From Theropithecus gelada (taxonomy: Eukaryota; Chordata; Mammalia; Primates; Cercopithecidae): a stretch of 64,000 nt of DNA. Below are positions 32,807 to 44,861 of this stretch, one piece after another (the first letter of the stretch is position 1; each line of letters starts with the position of its first letter). Position numbers and translations under genes: made by a program. A model generated the notes under the pieces. The model did no database searches. It worked only from the letters and a program-made list of their open reading frames with translations, and had not been told where the DNA came from. The stretch spans positions 158,870,435-158,934,434 of the forward strand of contig NC_037671.1 in the NCBI RefSeq assembly GCF_003255815.1, in the 5' to 3' direction.

Positions 32807-32813
32807 CTTTATA
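32807..32813 (-). promoter_or_regulatory. SGK1: TATA box upstream of the 32.6-kb alternative first exon
   Basis: Minus-strand GATATAAAGTGG, about 50 bp before the ATG at 32759. A start site about 25-30 bp downstream would lie near 32780. It suggests the promoter survives even though the N-terminal frame is broken. Confidence 0.55.
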
Positions 32814-32829
32814 TCAAGGCAATTTAAAT

Positions 32830-34876
32830 ACAGGAAGGGAGCAAGCTGCAAAGTTCAACCCTGGGCCATTTATTCTCCCCATTGCAACATCACTCAGAAA
32901 ATTACAGTCATCAGCGTCCTAGCTTTATTACACCCCCAGCACGACACACAAGAAATGTAACTTAACTGATTATCCTCACATATCAGTCCAGAAAAAATTC
33001 AAAACACATGCACAGGGTTCATTTTCTCAAAGAGGCTCTGTGGCATGCATTCCGGGAGGAACGTGGAATTCAAGTCGGAAGGCTCTACGCGGAATAGAGA
33101 ATAGATGCAACCGTATGATTTGTGGTTGGAAAAGAAAGGGAACGTCTGATGTGCTCCTTCCTCCCCTACCCTAATGTTCAGCACTTGGAGACGGATGGTC
33201 GGCTAAACTTATCATTTAACCGAGAGAATCAAGTTGTTGAGACTGGCTTTTCTTCCAACCGGATACCTGATGGGTGGAGCAGGCGCCCCCTGTTCTGTCC
33301 CAGCAACCTACTAAGACTTCCGAACAGGAAGGTGACACACGGCGGAGGGGTGCTTGGGGGGAGGGGGAGACGGGGGAGCTGTTTGTGACGCGCGCCTGTT
33401 AACACTGCACAGGCTTTAGGTTGCCCTGTAGCTGCTATTCAAACGCTTGATCTGTCCTTCCTTCCTGTCGCCAGCCTCTTTCTTTGGTCCAGATAGTCCT
33501 CCTACTGGGAGGAATCCGGCCCCTTTCCTCTTACTCCCTGGTGGCCAAGTGGTCAGAGTAGCCTCGCGAACTGTTTGTAAATGCAACCTAGAGGGCGATC
33601 GAGTTCTCTGGGAGAACTTGCTCTGTATACGCGACTTCCCCCACTTGTCTCCTGAGATTCTATTGGTCCAGAGAATTTCTCTACAACGCCTCGTGCAGTC
33701 ATAGAAAATATAGACGGCTTGATATGAGATAGGCTGATTACTTCCCCCACTCCTCCAAACGAATGGTCTCACATTTATGTCTCGGTGCTGGGAAAACTGC
33801 AGTCAAAAACCCTCAAGTGGGAATGATTGACCACGATAAAAAGCTTGCACTGAAACTAAATGTTTCCCAGTGCATGTGCATTTTAATGCTTCAGAAAAAT
33901 TTTTTTTCACTCTTCGATTTTATTCCCCTATAGTCTGATGGACTATCAATGCTAAAACCTGAGAGCTTCACAAAGATACAACTTTTTTCATTTAACTTTA
34001 AAAGGCTTATAAATTACTGGTATTTCTCAACATATTAGAGAAAATATTTTGAAAAATATTTTTATAAGGACTTAACCATATTCACTCTTAAGACACTTCT
34101 TAAATGTATCAGCTGTAATGTTCATGATTCCCCGTGCATGTTATCTTCCATTGATAACAAGGCAATATAATTGTTTCATATTGTTCAAAGTACCATCAAT
34201 TATAGAACAATCCTATGCAGAGTTTAAGTTCCCATACTTTTTGATTCATTGTTTGATGTGCATACAAATCTTTCCCTGGAACACCCTCAAAACAGCACAT
34301 AGAAATACCAGAAAACATAATTATTATAATTATAGAAAACATAATTATTACTCTAGAGAGAAACTGAATGGATCAGTTTTTGTTGAAGGTTGTCAGCAAA
34401 GCCATGTCTTTTTTTTTTTTTTTTTACAATATTCATCCAACAGAAAATGATGATGACAAATGAGTTTATTCATTATAGCTATGATAGACAAGTCACTAGC
34501 AATGGTGGTTATTTAAATGTCTATTTATAGACACAGGTTGTATAGTAATTATTACCTTCCATATTCATAATTGTCAAAATTGACATGCATAAAGATAAGA
34601 ATGTGATACAGCAGGTAACTAAGATAACACTATCTATAATCATAGTGTTAAAAGTTATTAAAACCCACAAAACTAATTATTTCATTTATGCAGGGCTTAT
34701 ATTTTTTTCCAAGACAGAGGGGATAAGATTCTACACCCATTCCTTCTAAAAAGTAAGCCCATAGGAAAATTGATGGGAGGGTAGGAACATGATTTGGTAG
34801 TAAATTTTTTATGTCATTCAGGGGATAAATTAAAGAGAAGAAGCCAGTGGGAATCCTTGACATGGCAGGAATGAAA

Positions 34877-34879
<3 letters not shown>
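32830..34879. other. SGK1 upstream/intronic DNA, no exon recognised
   Basis: About 2 kb without Alus. The part at 33280-33400 is G-rich with a partial CTCF-like motif (33283-33296). No splice-compatible frame found. A run of about 19 T lies at 34409-34427. Confidence 0.4.
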
Positions 34880-34907
<28 letters not shown>

Positions 34908-35190
34908 GAGATAGAGTTTCACTCTGTTGTCCAGGCTAGAGTACAGTGGTACAGTCACAGCTCACTGCAGCCTCAACCTCCTGGGCTCAAGTGATCCTCC
35001 CACCTCGGATTCCTGAGTAGCTGGGATTACAGGCACATGCCACCATGCCTAGTTAATGTGTTTGTCTTTTATAGACACATGGTCTCACTGTGTTGCCCAG
35101 GCTGGTCTCAAACTCCTGGGCTCAAACGATCCTCCTGCCTCAGCTTCCTAAAGTGCTAGGATTTTAAGTGTGAGCCACTGCGCCTCACCT
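34880..35190 (-). mobile_element. AluJ-type SINE
   Basis: Reverse Alu, with 'ggtctcaaactcctgggctcaaacgatcc' typical of J. Flanks AGGAATGAAAA and AGGAATGAGAA. Confidence 0.94.
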
Positions 35191-35306
35191 GAGGAATGAG
35201 AATCTAGATAGCAAGAGACCAACAGATCTTTCTCAGGCTGAAAACGTACCCATCTCCATCTTGGCAATATTGTCAATGTCTGATTTATTATAATCCAATC
35301 AATGAT

Positions 35307-35332
35307 TAAAAACAAAAACAAAAACAAAAAAA
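35307..35332. repeat. (AAAAAC)n microsatellite
   Basis: Three to four units of AAAAAC in A-rich sequence. Confidence 0.85.
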
Positions 35333-35540
35333 CCACCAGCTAGAATGCAATATGATAGGTAAGGAATCGTATGTATGTGACAACTTTATTTTTGGTTCTC
35401 AGGATTGACCTGGAAAATGGTGTCCAGGGAACTTTCCATATGATTATGGAAAATGATACATTGGTCTGGACAGAAGAGTAAATTGGAAAAATTTGTAAGT
35501 CAACATTTAATACTATTGGTAAACTCAAGAGGGCTGTGGT

Positions 35541-35849
35541 GGCCAGGTGCAGGGGCTCACACCTCTAATCCCAGCACTTTGGGAGGTTGAAGCAGGAGGA
35601 TCACTTGAGCCCAAGAGTTTGAAACCAGCCTGGGCAACATAGTGAGACCCTGTCTCTACAAAAAATACAAAAATTATCCATGCATGGTGGCACACCTGTA
35701 GTCCCAGCTATTTGGGAGGCTGAGGTGGGACAATTGCTTGAGCCCAGGATGTTGGAGGTTTCAGTGAGCCAAGATCTTGCCACTGCACTCTAGCTGGGAC
35801 AACAAAGTGAGATCCTATCTCAAAAAAAAAAAAAAAAAAAAAAAAAAAA
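35541..35849 (+). mobile_element. AluJ-type SINE
   Basis: Forward Alu, 'gcccaagagtttgaaaccagcctgggcaac', with a 28-base poly(A) tail. Confidence 0.94.
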
Positions 35850-36288
35850 GACTGTGGCCTTACTGAAAGCCATATATTATTGACATACCTTTACTGTTAG
35901 GCATTTGCATTTTAAAAGGCCACTTTTCAACTCAAAAAAATTAATTTGCAATGATAAAATGTCAAGCATTCAAACAAGAAACAGGTTTGAGAGCTTTGGG
36001 GTGAGAGGTCTCTCGCCGTACCTGGCCTGGTCTGCCTCCTCTCCATTCTCTCTAAGGTAAACCTACATGGGCATCTACTTCCCCCATAAGTCCAGCAGCC
36101 AGAATCCTTCCTAAGACACACATATTAAAGGTGTAACTGACACGAAGACAATATAAAGGGCTCTCTTTCACCCCCACTTTATTTACAAAGGGCCAATAGT
36201 AAATAAGGAGTCTGGATTTCTGGTGGACATCTTTTGTCAAACTAAAGTGAAACCTGAAAGCTTTAATTTGCTCAGTATAAATCTCTCT
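35850..36288. other. Intronic, no feature recognised
   Basis: No exon or repeat family supported in this stretch. Confidence 0.4.
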
Positions 36289-36302
36289 CCAAGTCTCTCC
36301 CA

Positions 36303-36682
36303 CTCCTCTCCTCTCCTTTCCTTTCCCTTTCTTTCTCTTTCTTTCTTCCTTTCTTTCTTTTTTTCTATTTGTTTGCTTGTTTTTTTTTTTTTTTTTTTGA
36401 GACGGAGGAGGCTTACTGTGTCGCCCAGGCTGGAGTGCAGTGGCGTGATCTCAGCTTACTGCAGCCTCTGCTTCCCTGGTTCAAGCAATTCTCCCTGCTC
36501 AACCTCCTGAGTAGCTGGGATTACAGGCACGTGCCACTATGCCCAGTTAATTTTAGTACTTTTAGTAGAGATGGGGATTCACCATGTTGATCAGACTGGT
36601 CTCGAATTCCTGACCTCAAGTGATCCACCCGCCTTAGCCTCCCAAAGTGCTGGGATTACAGGCATAAGCTACCACGCCCGGC
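36303..36682 (-). mobile_element. AluS-type SINE with long pyrimidine tail
   Basis: The tail at 36303-36379 is now (CTTT)n and CT-rich. The Alu body follows from GAGACGGAGG. Target-site duplication CCAAGTCTCTCCCA at 36289-36302 and 36683-36696 shows that the whole microsatellite belongs to the Alu tail. Confidence 0.95.
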
Positions 36683-36892
36683 CCAAGTCTCTCCCATTTC
36701 TGAGCCTATAATCAATCTAGAAGGAGGCAACAGAAGCTTGGGCCACCCCTAAGGACTTAAGGACTGTTTCCTGTGAACTCTGCATGCCAGTTGTAACAAC
36801 AAAAGATACATGTAATAGTAACCAGCAATGGAAAAAACAGTTATGGGGATGTCAGTCTAGTTGGCAACGACTGAGGCTTGCTACCTGTGAGT

Positions 36893-37196
36893 TTTTTGTT
36901 TTATTTTGTTTTTTGAGATGGAGTCTCACTCCATCACTCAGGCTGGAGTGCAGTGGCGCAATCTCGGCTTAATGCAACCTCCGCCTCCCAGGTTCAAGCG
37001 ATACTCGTGCCTCAGCCTCTCAAGTACCTGGGATTACAGGCACCTGCCACCACACCTGGCTAATTTTTGTACTTTTAGTAGAGATGGGGTTTTACCATGT
37101 CGGTCAGGCTGATCTCAAACGCCTGAGCTCAAGTGATGTGCCCTCCTCAGCCTCCCAAAGTGCTGGGATTACAAGTGTGAGCCACCGTGACTAGCC
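36893..37196 (-). mobile_element. AluS-type SINE
   Basis: Reverse Alu. Flanks TACCTGTGAGTTTTT and TACCTATGAAATTTT are probable target-site duplications. Confidence 0.93.
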
Positions 37197-37304
37197 ATAC
37201 CTATGAAATTTTAGACAAGGTATTCTCTAACCCTTAATATTGTCATCTGTATATCAGGGAGAGTTATACTTGCCTCATATAAGTTGTGAAAAATAATGGA
37301 AATA

Positions 37305-37546
37305 GGCCAGGTGTGGTGGCTTACACCTGTAATCCTAGCACCTTGGGAGGCCAAGGCAGGTGGATCACTTGAGGTCAGGAGTTCAAGACCAGCAGGCCAA
37401 CATGGTGAAACCCCATCTCTACTAAAAATACAAAAATTAGCCGGAAATCCCTTGAACCTGGAAGGCAGAGGTTGCAGTGAGCTGGGATCATGCCACACTG
37501 CACTCCAGCCTGGGCAACAGAGCGAGACTCCGTCTAAAAAAAAAAA
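37305..37546 (+). mobile_element. AluS-type SINE with internal deletion
   Basis: Forward Alu. The start of the right monomer is missing, jumping from ATTAGCCGGAA to ATCCCTTGAACC. Poly(A) tail to 37546. Confidence 0.93.
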
Positions 37547-38227
37547 GGAAATAAAGAATTTAGTAAGCGCCTCTCTCATGTTGGAGTTTTAAGTAGAAAA
37601 TATGATCTGTGTATATTTGCCAGCCCCACCCTACACACGTCACAAGTACAAACAGAACACTGTCGCACAGTGCAAAGGGTTCCAACGAATCAAAACAATA
37701 ATACATCAAGCGATTATGGGCTGTGAGTAAGGCACTTGCACAGTATGGGACACTTAATCTGCTGGGCCAAGGCAAAGCCTATGTGATAGGAATTCTGTGA
37801 AAGGCCTGAATGATTATCCACTTAGTTCTTCCATCCTCCCCCTCCTCCGTTCAGTCTCCCTCACAGACAGTGCTCCTGAATGTGCTGTATCAAGAAACAA
37901 AATGCCATGATTACTGAATAAAGACTTGTTTACCAAGTGTTTGCAGCAAAGACTGCAGTTTAGCGTGAAAAAGTAGAAAGCAAACCGAAACTAACTCAAG
38001 AAAGTTTGTACTTGCTCAAGGAAACAACAGAAGGCAAATACAGAAATACAGACCTATTGAGAGGGTGGAGGGAGTCATTGAAAGAAGATCAGAGGCCAGT
38101 CAGTGCTTATCGTGCTTTTTCTAGGTCAATAAGCTTATCCTGCAGGAATGAGAAGAGGAACAAGATCCAACTGAGCCTGGCCTCTGTTAGTTTTAGTCAT
38201 TCAGATCTCTGTGGCGCACCTCTTTCA
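37547..38227. other. Intronic, no feature recognised
   Basis: No exon, RNA gene or repeat family recognised. Confidence 0.4.
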
Positions 38228-38510
38228 TGTATTGATTTATTGTATTGATATATGTTGATGAACATATTTTGGGGTAACATGGTATTTTGAAACATGTGTA
38301 CAATGTGTAATGATGAAATTAGGATAATTGGGATATTCGTCATCTCAAACATCTCAAACATTTATCTTTTCTTTGTGTTGAGAACATGCCAATTCTTCCC
38401 TTTTAACTATTTTGAAATATACAATAAATTATTGTTAACTCTAATTTCCCTAGTGCCATATCGAGCACTAGAACTTATTCCATCTGTCTGGCTGTATTTT
38501 GTACCCAGTA
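38228..38510 (-). mobile_element. L1 (L1MA/L1MB-type) 3' UTR fragment
   Basis: Reverse complement of a known L1M 3' UTR: 'acaataaattattgttaact', 'catctcaaacatttatctt' and 'acaatgtgtaatgatgaaat' in order, with the A-rich end at the left. Confidence 0.8.
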
Positions 38511-39034
38511 ATGTGAATGGGTTCTTGACGGGCACTGTGTTAAGCCCTGGATCTAACAAGGATGTCACGATGGGCGGTGTTGCTGTACTCAGGGAGGACG
38601 TGGTCTATATTTTGTAAAACGTAACTGCACGTTCCCAAAAGCAAAGGTGAGCTTACAGACATTTCTAATTTTCCTCAGGCCCAGCTATGCCTTAATGTCA
38701 TTAAAGTACAGCCTTGGGCATGTTTGATCATTTAGATTATCTAGTTTTTCAAGTGAGGAATGTGCTGGAACGTCTTCTGCAGCTCTGATATTGTACAGTT
38801 CTATGATGTCTGGGAGAAAATAAACCCAGAAGGAACTTCTGGAGGCCCAGACTACTCTCCTGGTGTGCTTTCCTATAATAATGCCCCACACCCAGCTGAT
38901 TCTTTAGAATAACCTGCCCTACCCCCCACCCCAGGCATTGGATCCCTCAGTCAGGAATTTGTGTGTTTAGTTATTTAAATCTCAGGTGTTTCTCTGGACC
39001 TTGAGTTCCTTGAAGGTCAGGCAGCACAATTTGT
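38511..39034. other. Intronic, no feature recognised
   Basis: Nothing supported in this stretch. Confidence 0.4.
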
Positions 39035-39275
39035 GTCTCTTACCTGCCTAACATTCTCTAATCAGGTCGCTGCCTGCCCCTCTGACCTCTCCTCCTACCT
39101 TCCCCCTCCCTCCAGGTTTGCACCACTGTGGTGCTCTCTGTTCCCTTTGCAGGCGAAGCCAGTGTCTGCCCAAGGGACTTCACCTTTGCTGTGCCCTTCA
39201 CCTGGAATGCTTTCCTCCTCATGCTCACATAGCTGGCTCCTTCTTGTCATTCGGATCTCCCAGTAAATATCTTAT
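39035..39275 (+). mobile_element. L2 LINE fragment
   Basis: 'tgctctctgttccctttgca', 'cacctggaatgctttcc' and 'agctggctccttcttgtcatt' match L2 order and spacing. Confidence 0.8.
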
Positions 39276-39276
39276 A

Positions 39277-39573
39277 GGCTGAGAGTAGTAGCTCATGCCT
39301 GTAATCCCAGAAATTTGGGAGGCCAAGGCGGGCAGATCACGAGGTCAGGAGATCAAGACCATCTTGGCCAACATGGTGAAACCCCGTCTCTACTTAAAAC
39401 AAACAAACAAACAAACAAACAAAAATTAGCTGGGCGTGGCGGCGTGCGCCTGTAGTCCCAGCTACTTGGGAGGCTGAGGCAGGAGAATTGCTTGAACCCG
39501 GGAGGTGGAGGTTGCAGTGAGCTGAGATCGCATCACTGCACTCCAGCCTGGATGACAGAGTGAGACTCTGTCT

Positions 39574-39606
<33 letters not shown>
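39277..39606 (+). mobile_element. Young Alu (S/Y border) with internal (AAAC)n
   Basis: Forward Alu with 'gatcacgaggtcaggagatc' and 'aagaccatcttggccaac'. The middle A-rich linker has expanded to (AAAC)n at 39396-39423. Poly(A) of about 33. Confidence 0.93.
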
Positions 39607-39609
<3 letters not shown>

Positions 39610-39734
39610 CATTGACACAGTGGACCATGGACCAAAAGTAGCCAGTAGCTGGCCATTCCTCGTCATTCACTCTGTTTCAATTATCTGCATATTAGTTTTA
39701 TTATGTGACTTTTTCTGCGTTTATTATTGATTTA

Positions 39735-40160
39735 CCCAACTAGAAAGTAGTCTCTATGAGGTAGGGATATCACGTTTGTTTGTTTAAGACAGGGTCTTGC
39801 TCTGTCCCTCAGTCTGGAGTGCAGTGGTGCAATCATGGCTCACCGCAACCTCCGCTTCCCAGGCTCAAGCAATCTTCCCACCTCAGCCTCTCTAGTAGAT
39901 GGGACCACGGGTGTGTGCCACCATGCCTGGCTCATATTTGTATTATCTGCAAAGATGAGGTCTTGCTGTGTTAGCCAGGCTGGTCTCAAACTCCTGGGCA
40001 CAAGTGATCTGCCCGCCTAAGCCTCCCAAAGTGCTGGGATTATAGGCGTAAACCACTGCCCCTAGCCAGAATAATTATCTACATTATTTGCCACATCATC
40101 CCGGGTGCCCAGGAGAGGGCCTAGCCCACAGGAAGTTCTTGAGAAATAAAATGCTTTCAT
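39735..40160 (+). mobile_element. L2 LINE fragment split by an Alu
   Basis: 'aactagaaagtagtctctatgagg' before the Alu and 'gtgcccaggagagggcctagc' after it are consecutive L2 3' blocks. Confidence 0.65.
39775..40067 (-). mobile_element. AluJ-type SINE inside L2
   Basis: Reverse Alu, with 'ggtctcaaactcctgggcacaagtgatc' typical of J. Confidence 0.93.
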
Positions 40161-40640
40161 AATGGTTTACATTAAACCCTCTCTATGGATGACATCATAT
40201 GAATTTGGCTTATAGAAAAGTATGCCATTGTAACCTGTTTGACTCTTGTCATCCAATCAACTTTCCTCAAGAACTTCAGAATCTTTCCTCCTGCCAGGCG
40301 ACGACATGGTCACCTCACAGAGTGTTTTCTTCCTGTCTTGCAGTCATGAAGTTCTCTATCATTTTTGTATTGCCAGAAAGCCTGAATGAACATTTAGCCC
40401 AAACCCCTTCTACTTTATATCCCTTTATACCCTCTCAAAATAGCCTTCTCTACACAACGATAAGGACTTGATAAAAGGGACCCTATTGTGCAGCCCCTGT
40501 CCGGACAAAGTAGTTTTAAAGCCATAGCAGAATGGCCATCAGGTTGTCAGAAATGACAAAAGCCACAGCACATGTGGAAGTGGTGCAAATGCTTAGTGCC
40601 AAGTTAAGATACAAAACTACACTTTCATATCTCTATGATT
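40161..40640. other. Intronic, no feature recognised
   Basis: Nothing supported in this stretch. Confidence 0.4.
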
Positions 40641-40667
40641 ACGTGTGTGTGTGTGTGTGTGTGTGTA
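40641..40667. repeat. (GT)n microsatellite
   Basis: About 13 GT units adjoining the end of the ERVL LTR. Confidence 0.95.
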
Positions 40668-41203
40668 TTACGGTTTTCCAGAGAATAAAACCAATAGGAT
40701 ATATCTAGAGAGAGAGAGAGAAAGAGATGGAGAAAGAGAAGAGAGGAGATTTATTAGGGGAATTGGCTCATACAATTATGAAAGCTGATAAATCCCATGG
40801 CAGGCTGTCTGCAAGCTGGAGACCCTGGGATGCCACTAGCATGGCTCAGTCCAAGTCTGAAGAACTGAGAATCTGGGGGCTGCTGGTGTAAGTCCTAGCG
40901 TCCAAAGGCCAAAGGCTGGAGAACCTGATGTCTGAAGGCCGGAGAAGAAGCATGTATGCCAGCTCCAGGAGAGTGAGTGACCTACCTGCGGTTCTATCTA
41001 GGCCCCCAGGCGACTAGACACTACCCCCCTCACCTACCTGCCCCCACATTAGTGGGGGCGGGTCTTTTCTACTTAGTCCACTCAGACTCATGCATCAATC
41101 TCCTTTAGAGGTGCCCTCAAGGCCATACCCCAAAATAATGCTTTGCCATTTTTCTACGTATTCCTTAATCCAGTCAAGTTGACACTTAAAATTAACCATC
41201 ACA
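40664..41203 (-). mobile_element. ERVL-family LTR (MLT2-like), 3' LTR
   Basis: The minus strand starts TGTGATGGTTAATTTTAAG and ends ...CTGGAAAACCGTAATACA, which are MLT2-type ends. A purine-rich tract (GTTGAAAGGGGAGAACT) sits just before it, as expected of a 3' LTR. It ends in an AG/CT-rich patch next to the (GT)n. Confidence 0.8.
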
Positions 41204-43545
41204 AGTTCTCCCCTTTCAACTTGGCAGCCATACACACCTCTTTGTGTCACACTTAATCTCCAAATAAAGACAATAGCAAAGTGATAATTCCACCTAATAT
41301 AATGCACCTGTTCTGTGTTCAACAGAAAACATTCTAGTCCCTTCCCCAGAAGACAAGGTAAAGTCCTTGGGTGATGTTTACTCTTCTGCTGATATCCCAT
41401 AACTTAAATACTATGATATAAAATTAACAATACTTAAATACTGACATAAAGTCAATAAATCTTGTAGATACTGATATAAAGTCAATAAATGTTGTGTTAC
41501 ATGATAAAGAAATAAGAGAAGAATGAAAACAAATATATTAATATATGTACATAGACGCACAAACATATTCTTAACAAAACAGGGAGGAAATACTTATCAC
41601 AGTTACAGTGCTTATTTCTGCGACTGGTCACCTGGTCATAGCTGGTATTTATAACTACCTTCCTTTACTACTCATTCTATATTCCCTTTACCTTCAACAA
41701 GAACCTCAGTTGATTGTGGTTGTTTATGTGGCAGGTGACTCAAACCGACATTTCTGAAGAGTCTGGGCCATTCACAGTCTTACTTGGATTGAGTTGTTGT
41801 AATTTCTCATTGACCTTAATCACAGGACATGGTAATACTAAGAGACATCCTAAGGGATCTCCTGTATTTCAGACATACACTTCTGTTTTGTTTTGTTTTG
41901 AGACGGAGTCTCACTCTGTCGCCCAGGTTGGAGTGCATTGGTGCGATCTCGGCTCACTGCAACCTCTGCCTCCTGGCTTCAAGCAATTCTCTTGCCTCAG
42001 CCTCCTGAGTAGCTGGGATTACAGGCACCCACCACTATGCCCGGCTAATTTTTGTATTTTAATAGAGACAGGGTTTCAGTATGCACGTCAAGCTGGTCTC
42101 GAACTCCTAACCTCAAATGATCCGCTCATCTCGGCCTCCCAAAGTGCTGGGATTACAGGTGTGAGCCACCATGCCTGGCAGACATACACTTATTTATCTC
42201 CATTGTGGAATAGTAGTCCAATTTCTCCCTAGTATTTTGTATCAGTTACTCCAGCCAACATCATAACTCCCTTCTTAGCTTTTTGATTCAGAGGCATGAG
42301 GATCCCAAAGTGGCTGGGTGGTAGTCTTAACTTTCAGTTCAATGGAATCATTGTTGTGTCTCCGGAAGCACTCCTCCCTCTGGAACTAAGACCTCCAGGC
42401 CTGCAGATCATAAAGTCATGGAAACAGAAAGCAAAAATGTTTCCAATGGGTCACTAGGGGGAATAGTGAGTGGTGCCACTCCCATTTCCACCCCTTCCAC
42501 CCCTTCCATTTCTGGACCTGTGGATCCTGGCTATGGGAGAGGCAGCACCATATGCTGGATGTTGATTCAGAGCATATACAACTTTCTGAAGAACCCTGCA
42601 CCAGCCATGCAAAAAATCGTCACTGTAACTTCCAAAGGTCATTACACCATTCATTCTATTAACCCAGCTGCTCCAGGATGATGGGAAACATGGTTAAGAC
42701 CAGTGAATTCCAGGAGCATGGGCCCATTGCTGCATCTCTTTGGCTATAAAATGTATTCCTTGATCAGAAGCAGTGCTGTGTCTGTGTGGAATACCATGAC
42801 AGGGGATAGGGCATTCTGGGAGTCCATGGATGGTAGTTGTGGCAGAAGCATTGTGTTCAAGGAAGGCAAATCCATATTCAGATTAAGTGTTTATTGCAGT
42901 AAGGATAAAACACTGCTTCTTCCATGATGGAAGCTGTCCAATATAATCAACCTGCGACCAGGTGGCTGGCAGATTACCCTGGGGAAAGGTGCCATATCAG
43001 AGGCTCAGTGTTCATTTCTGTTGCTGGCAGATTGGGCACTCAGCAGTGGCTGTAGCCAGGTTGGCCTTAGTGAGTGGACGTCCATGTTGCTGAGTCCATG
43101 CATAATCTCCATCCTTGTCACCATGGCTACTTTGCTTATGAGTTCACTGGATGCAAGGGTGGTTGGGGAAAGGGGCTCTCTGGTATCCACAGAATGGGTC
43201 ATCTTATCCACTTGATTGTTAAAATATCCCTCTATTGAGGTCACCCTTTGCTGAGAATTCACGTGGACACAAATATCTTTACCTTTTTTTTTTTGCTCAT
43301 TCAGAGAGGTCTATTCACAGATCACTTCCCCAAATTTCTTTGTCACCAATTTTCCAATCATGTTCCAGCCAAACTATTGGCCACAGCCCATAAATTGGTA
43401 TATAATTGCATAGCTGGTCATTTCTCCTTAGAAGCAAAATGAACAACCAGGTGCTCGAAGTTCTGCTCACTGTGCGGATATCTTTTCAGCACTGTCCTTC
43501 AGGGACCTGCCAGAAAGAGACCATAGTGCTGCAGCTGTCCACTTG
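41204..43545 (-). pseudogene. ERVL internal region: decayed integrase end of pol and downstream part
   Basis: Minus-strand frames with breaks show retroviral integrase features, including an HHPGAAGLIE block (around 42655-42690). Upstream is a cysteine-bearing N-terminal-like region (43000-43260). The order (integrase, further 3' sequence, purine tract, LTR) fits the 3' half of an ERVL provirus. Frameshifts and stops are frequent and no env is seen. The 5' LTR and most of pol are absent. An Alu splits it at 41883-42179. Confidence 0.72.
41883..42179 (-). mobile_element. AluS-type SINE inside ERVL
   Basis: Reverse Alu lacking one base run in the 'gtatttttagtag' box. Exact target-site duplication AGACATACACTT at 41871-41882 and 42180-42191. 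Confidence 0.96.
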
Positions 43546-43793
43546 TGTGATTTTGTGATTTTCTATATACAGATATATACATGTATGATAGCATCAGTAA
43601 CTCAGCGGTGTTACCCATGGCATGAGGGTGTGACACACAGGCTTCACCTCACACAGAGACAAGAAAACAGTAATTCACCAACTTCATACTAAGAAATAAA
43701 CACTAAGATTTTTATTTCCTGCAGATTCCATGCCTTCATTTTCTGTTTTCTTAGCACACAGTAGATTTCAGAGCCACCATGCCCAGCCAACTT

Positions 43794-44087
43794 TTTTTAT
43801 TTTTTTGAGTCAGGGTCTTGCTTTGTCACCCAGGCTGAAGTGCAGTGGTGTGATCATGGCTCACTGCAGCCTCAACCTCCTGGACACAAGTCATCCTCCC
43901 ACTTCAGCCTCCTGAGTATCTGGGGCTACAGGCACATGCCACCATGCCTAGCAATTTTTTTTTTTTTTTTTTTGAGACAGGGATTCCCTATGTTGCCCAG
44001 GCTGGTCTCAAGCTCCTGGGCTCAAGGGATCCTCCCACCTTGGTCTCCCAAAGTGCTAGGATACTAGGTGTGAGCCTCTCACGCAAC
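43794..44087 (-). mobile_element. AluJ-type SINE
   Basis: Reverse Alu, 'ggtctcaagctcctgggctcaagggatcc', type J. Just before it, 43770-43788 reads GAGCCACCATGCCCAGCC, the head of another reverse Alu. Confidence 0.92.
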
Positions 44088-44253
44088 CCAGACAATTTTT
44101 TTTTTTTACAGACACTTTTTATAAAACTATTTGTTTCTGAGTCGTGATTATAGAATCCCTTTAACAAATAAGATTAGTTATCCCCTAAAGGATTGTTTGA
44201 TGGTTTGGGGTCAAGCATTTCAGATACTGCATATTAACTACCTCTGTTATACA

Positions 44254-44300
44254 GGTGTGTGTGTATGTATGTATATATAAATATACACATATATTTTTGT
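44254..44300. repeat. TG/TA-rich microsatellite
   Basis: GTGTGTGTATGTATGTATATATAAATATACACATATAT-type alternating tract. Confidence 0.9.
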
Positions 44301-44861
44301 GTGTCTGATAACACCAACTTTGTTCCCTAATCATAATTTCACAGAAGATACAAATGGAATCTAAAAGAATGAAAATTAGCTTTTGTATAAGACCACAAGA
44401 AAATTACAGAGAAGAAATGAAACAGATGTGAGCAAAAGATGGGAATCATATATAATGTCTAACCTTATAAACTACATAAACATGGTTACTTCAAGAAGCT
44501 ACTACTATAATATTACTTATTATTTGTTTATACAATTTCGCTTAAAATTATATTGTATTCTCTACTTATTTAGAGCAAATGATTGTGCCAAATAGATAAG
44601 ACTGTTTCCATCAATTAGTATCTATAATTATTCTATTTCACAACTCATAAAGTGTTGCTTAAAAATCTAATTCCTTAGAACACAAGCACAGATCATCACA
44701 ATAGACCTAGTTAAAGTTCATTTTGCAAATCATGTTGTTTATACACCTTATATACTAACATAAATCCAGTTTAGCAAGGCAGTTAGTAAGCCCTGACTTT
44801 ACTTTTTAAAAGCAAAAGTATTCTCTTTTCTCTCTTTACCACATTGTAAGTACTGTTTTTT
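44301..44861. other. Intronic, no feature recognised
   Basis: AT-rich. No exon or repeat family recognised. Confidence 0.4.

Noticed and set aside
33340..33380. G-rich tract as a promoter or G-quadruplex element
   Set aside because: Runs of G are present but there is no exon, TATA or start-site evidence next to it.
42418..43262. Frames of 60-90 codons on both strands
   Set aside because: Broken pieces or antisense of ERVL internal sequence.
43770..43788. 18-bp Alu head (GAGCCACCATGCCCAGCC) as a separate nested Alu
   Set aside because: Too short, and it overlaps the possible target-site duplication of the following Alu. Not listed as its own element.
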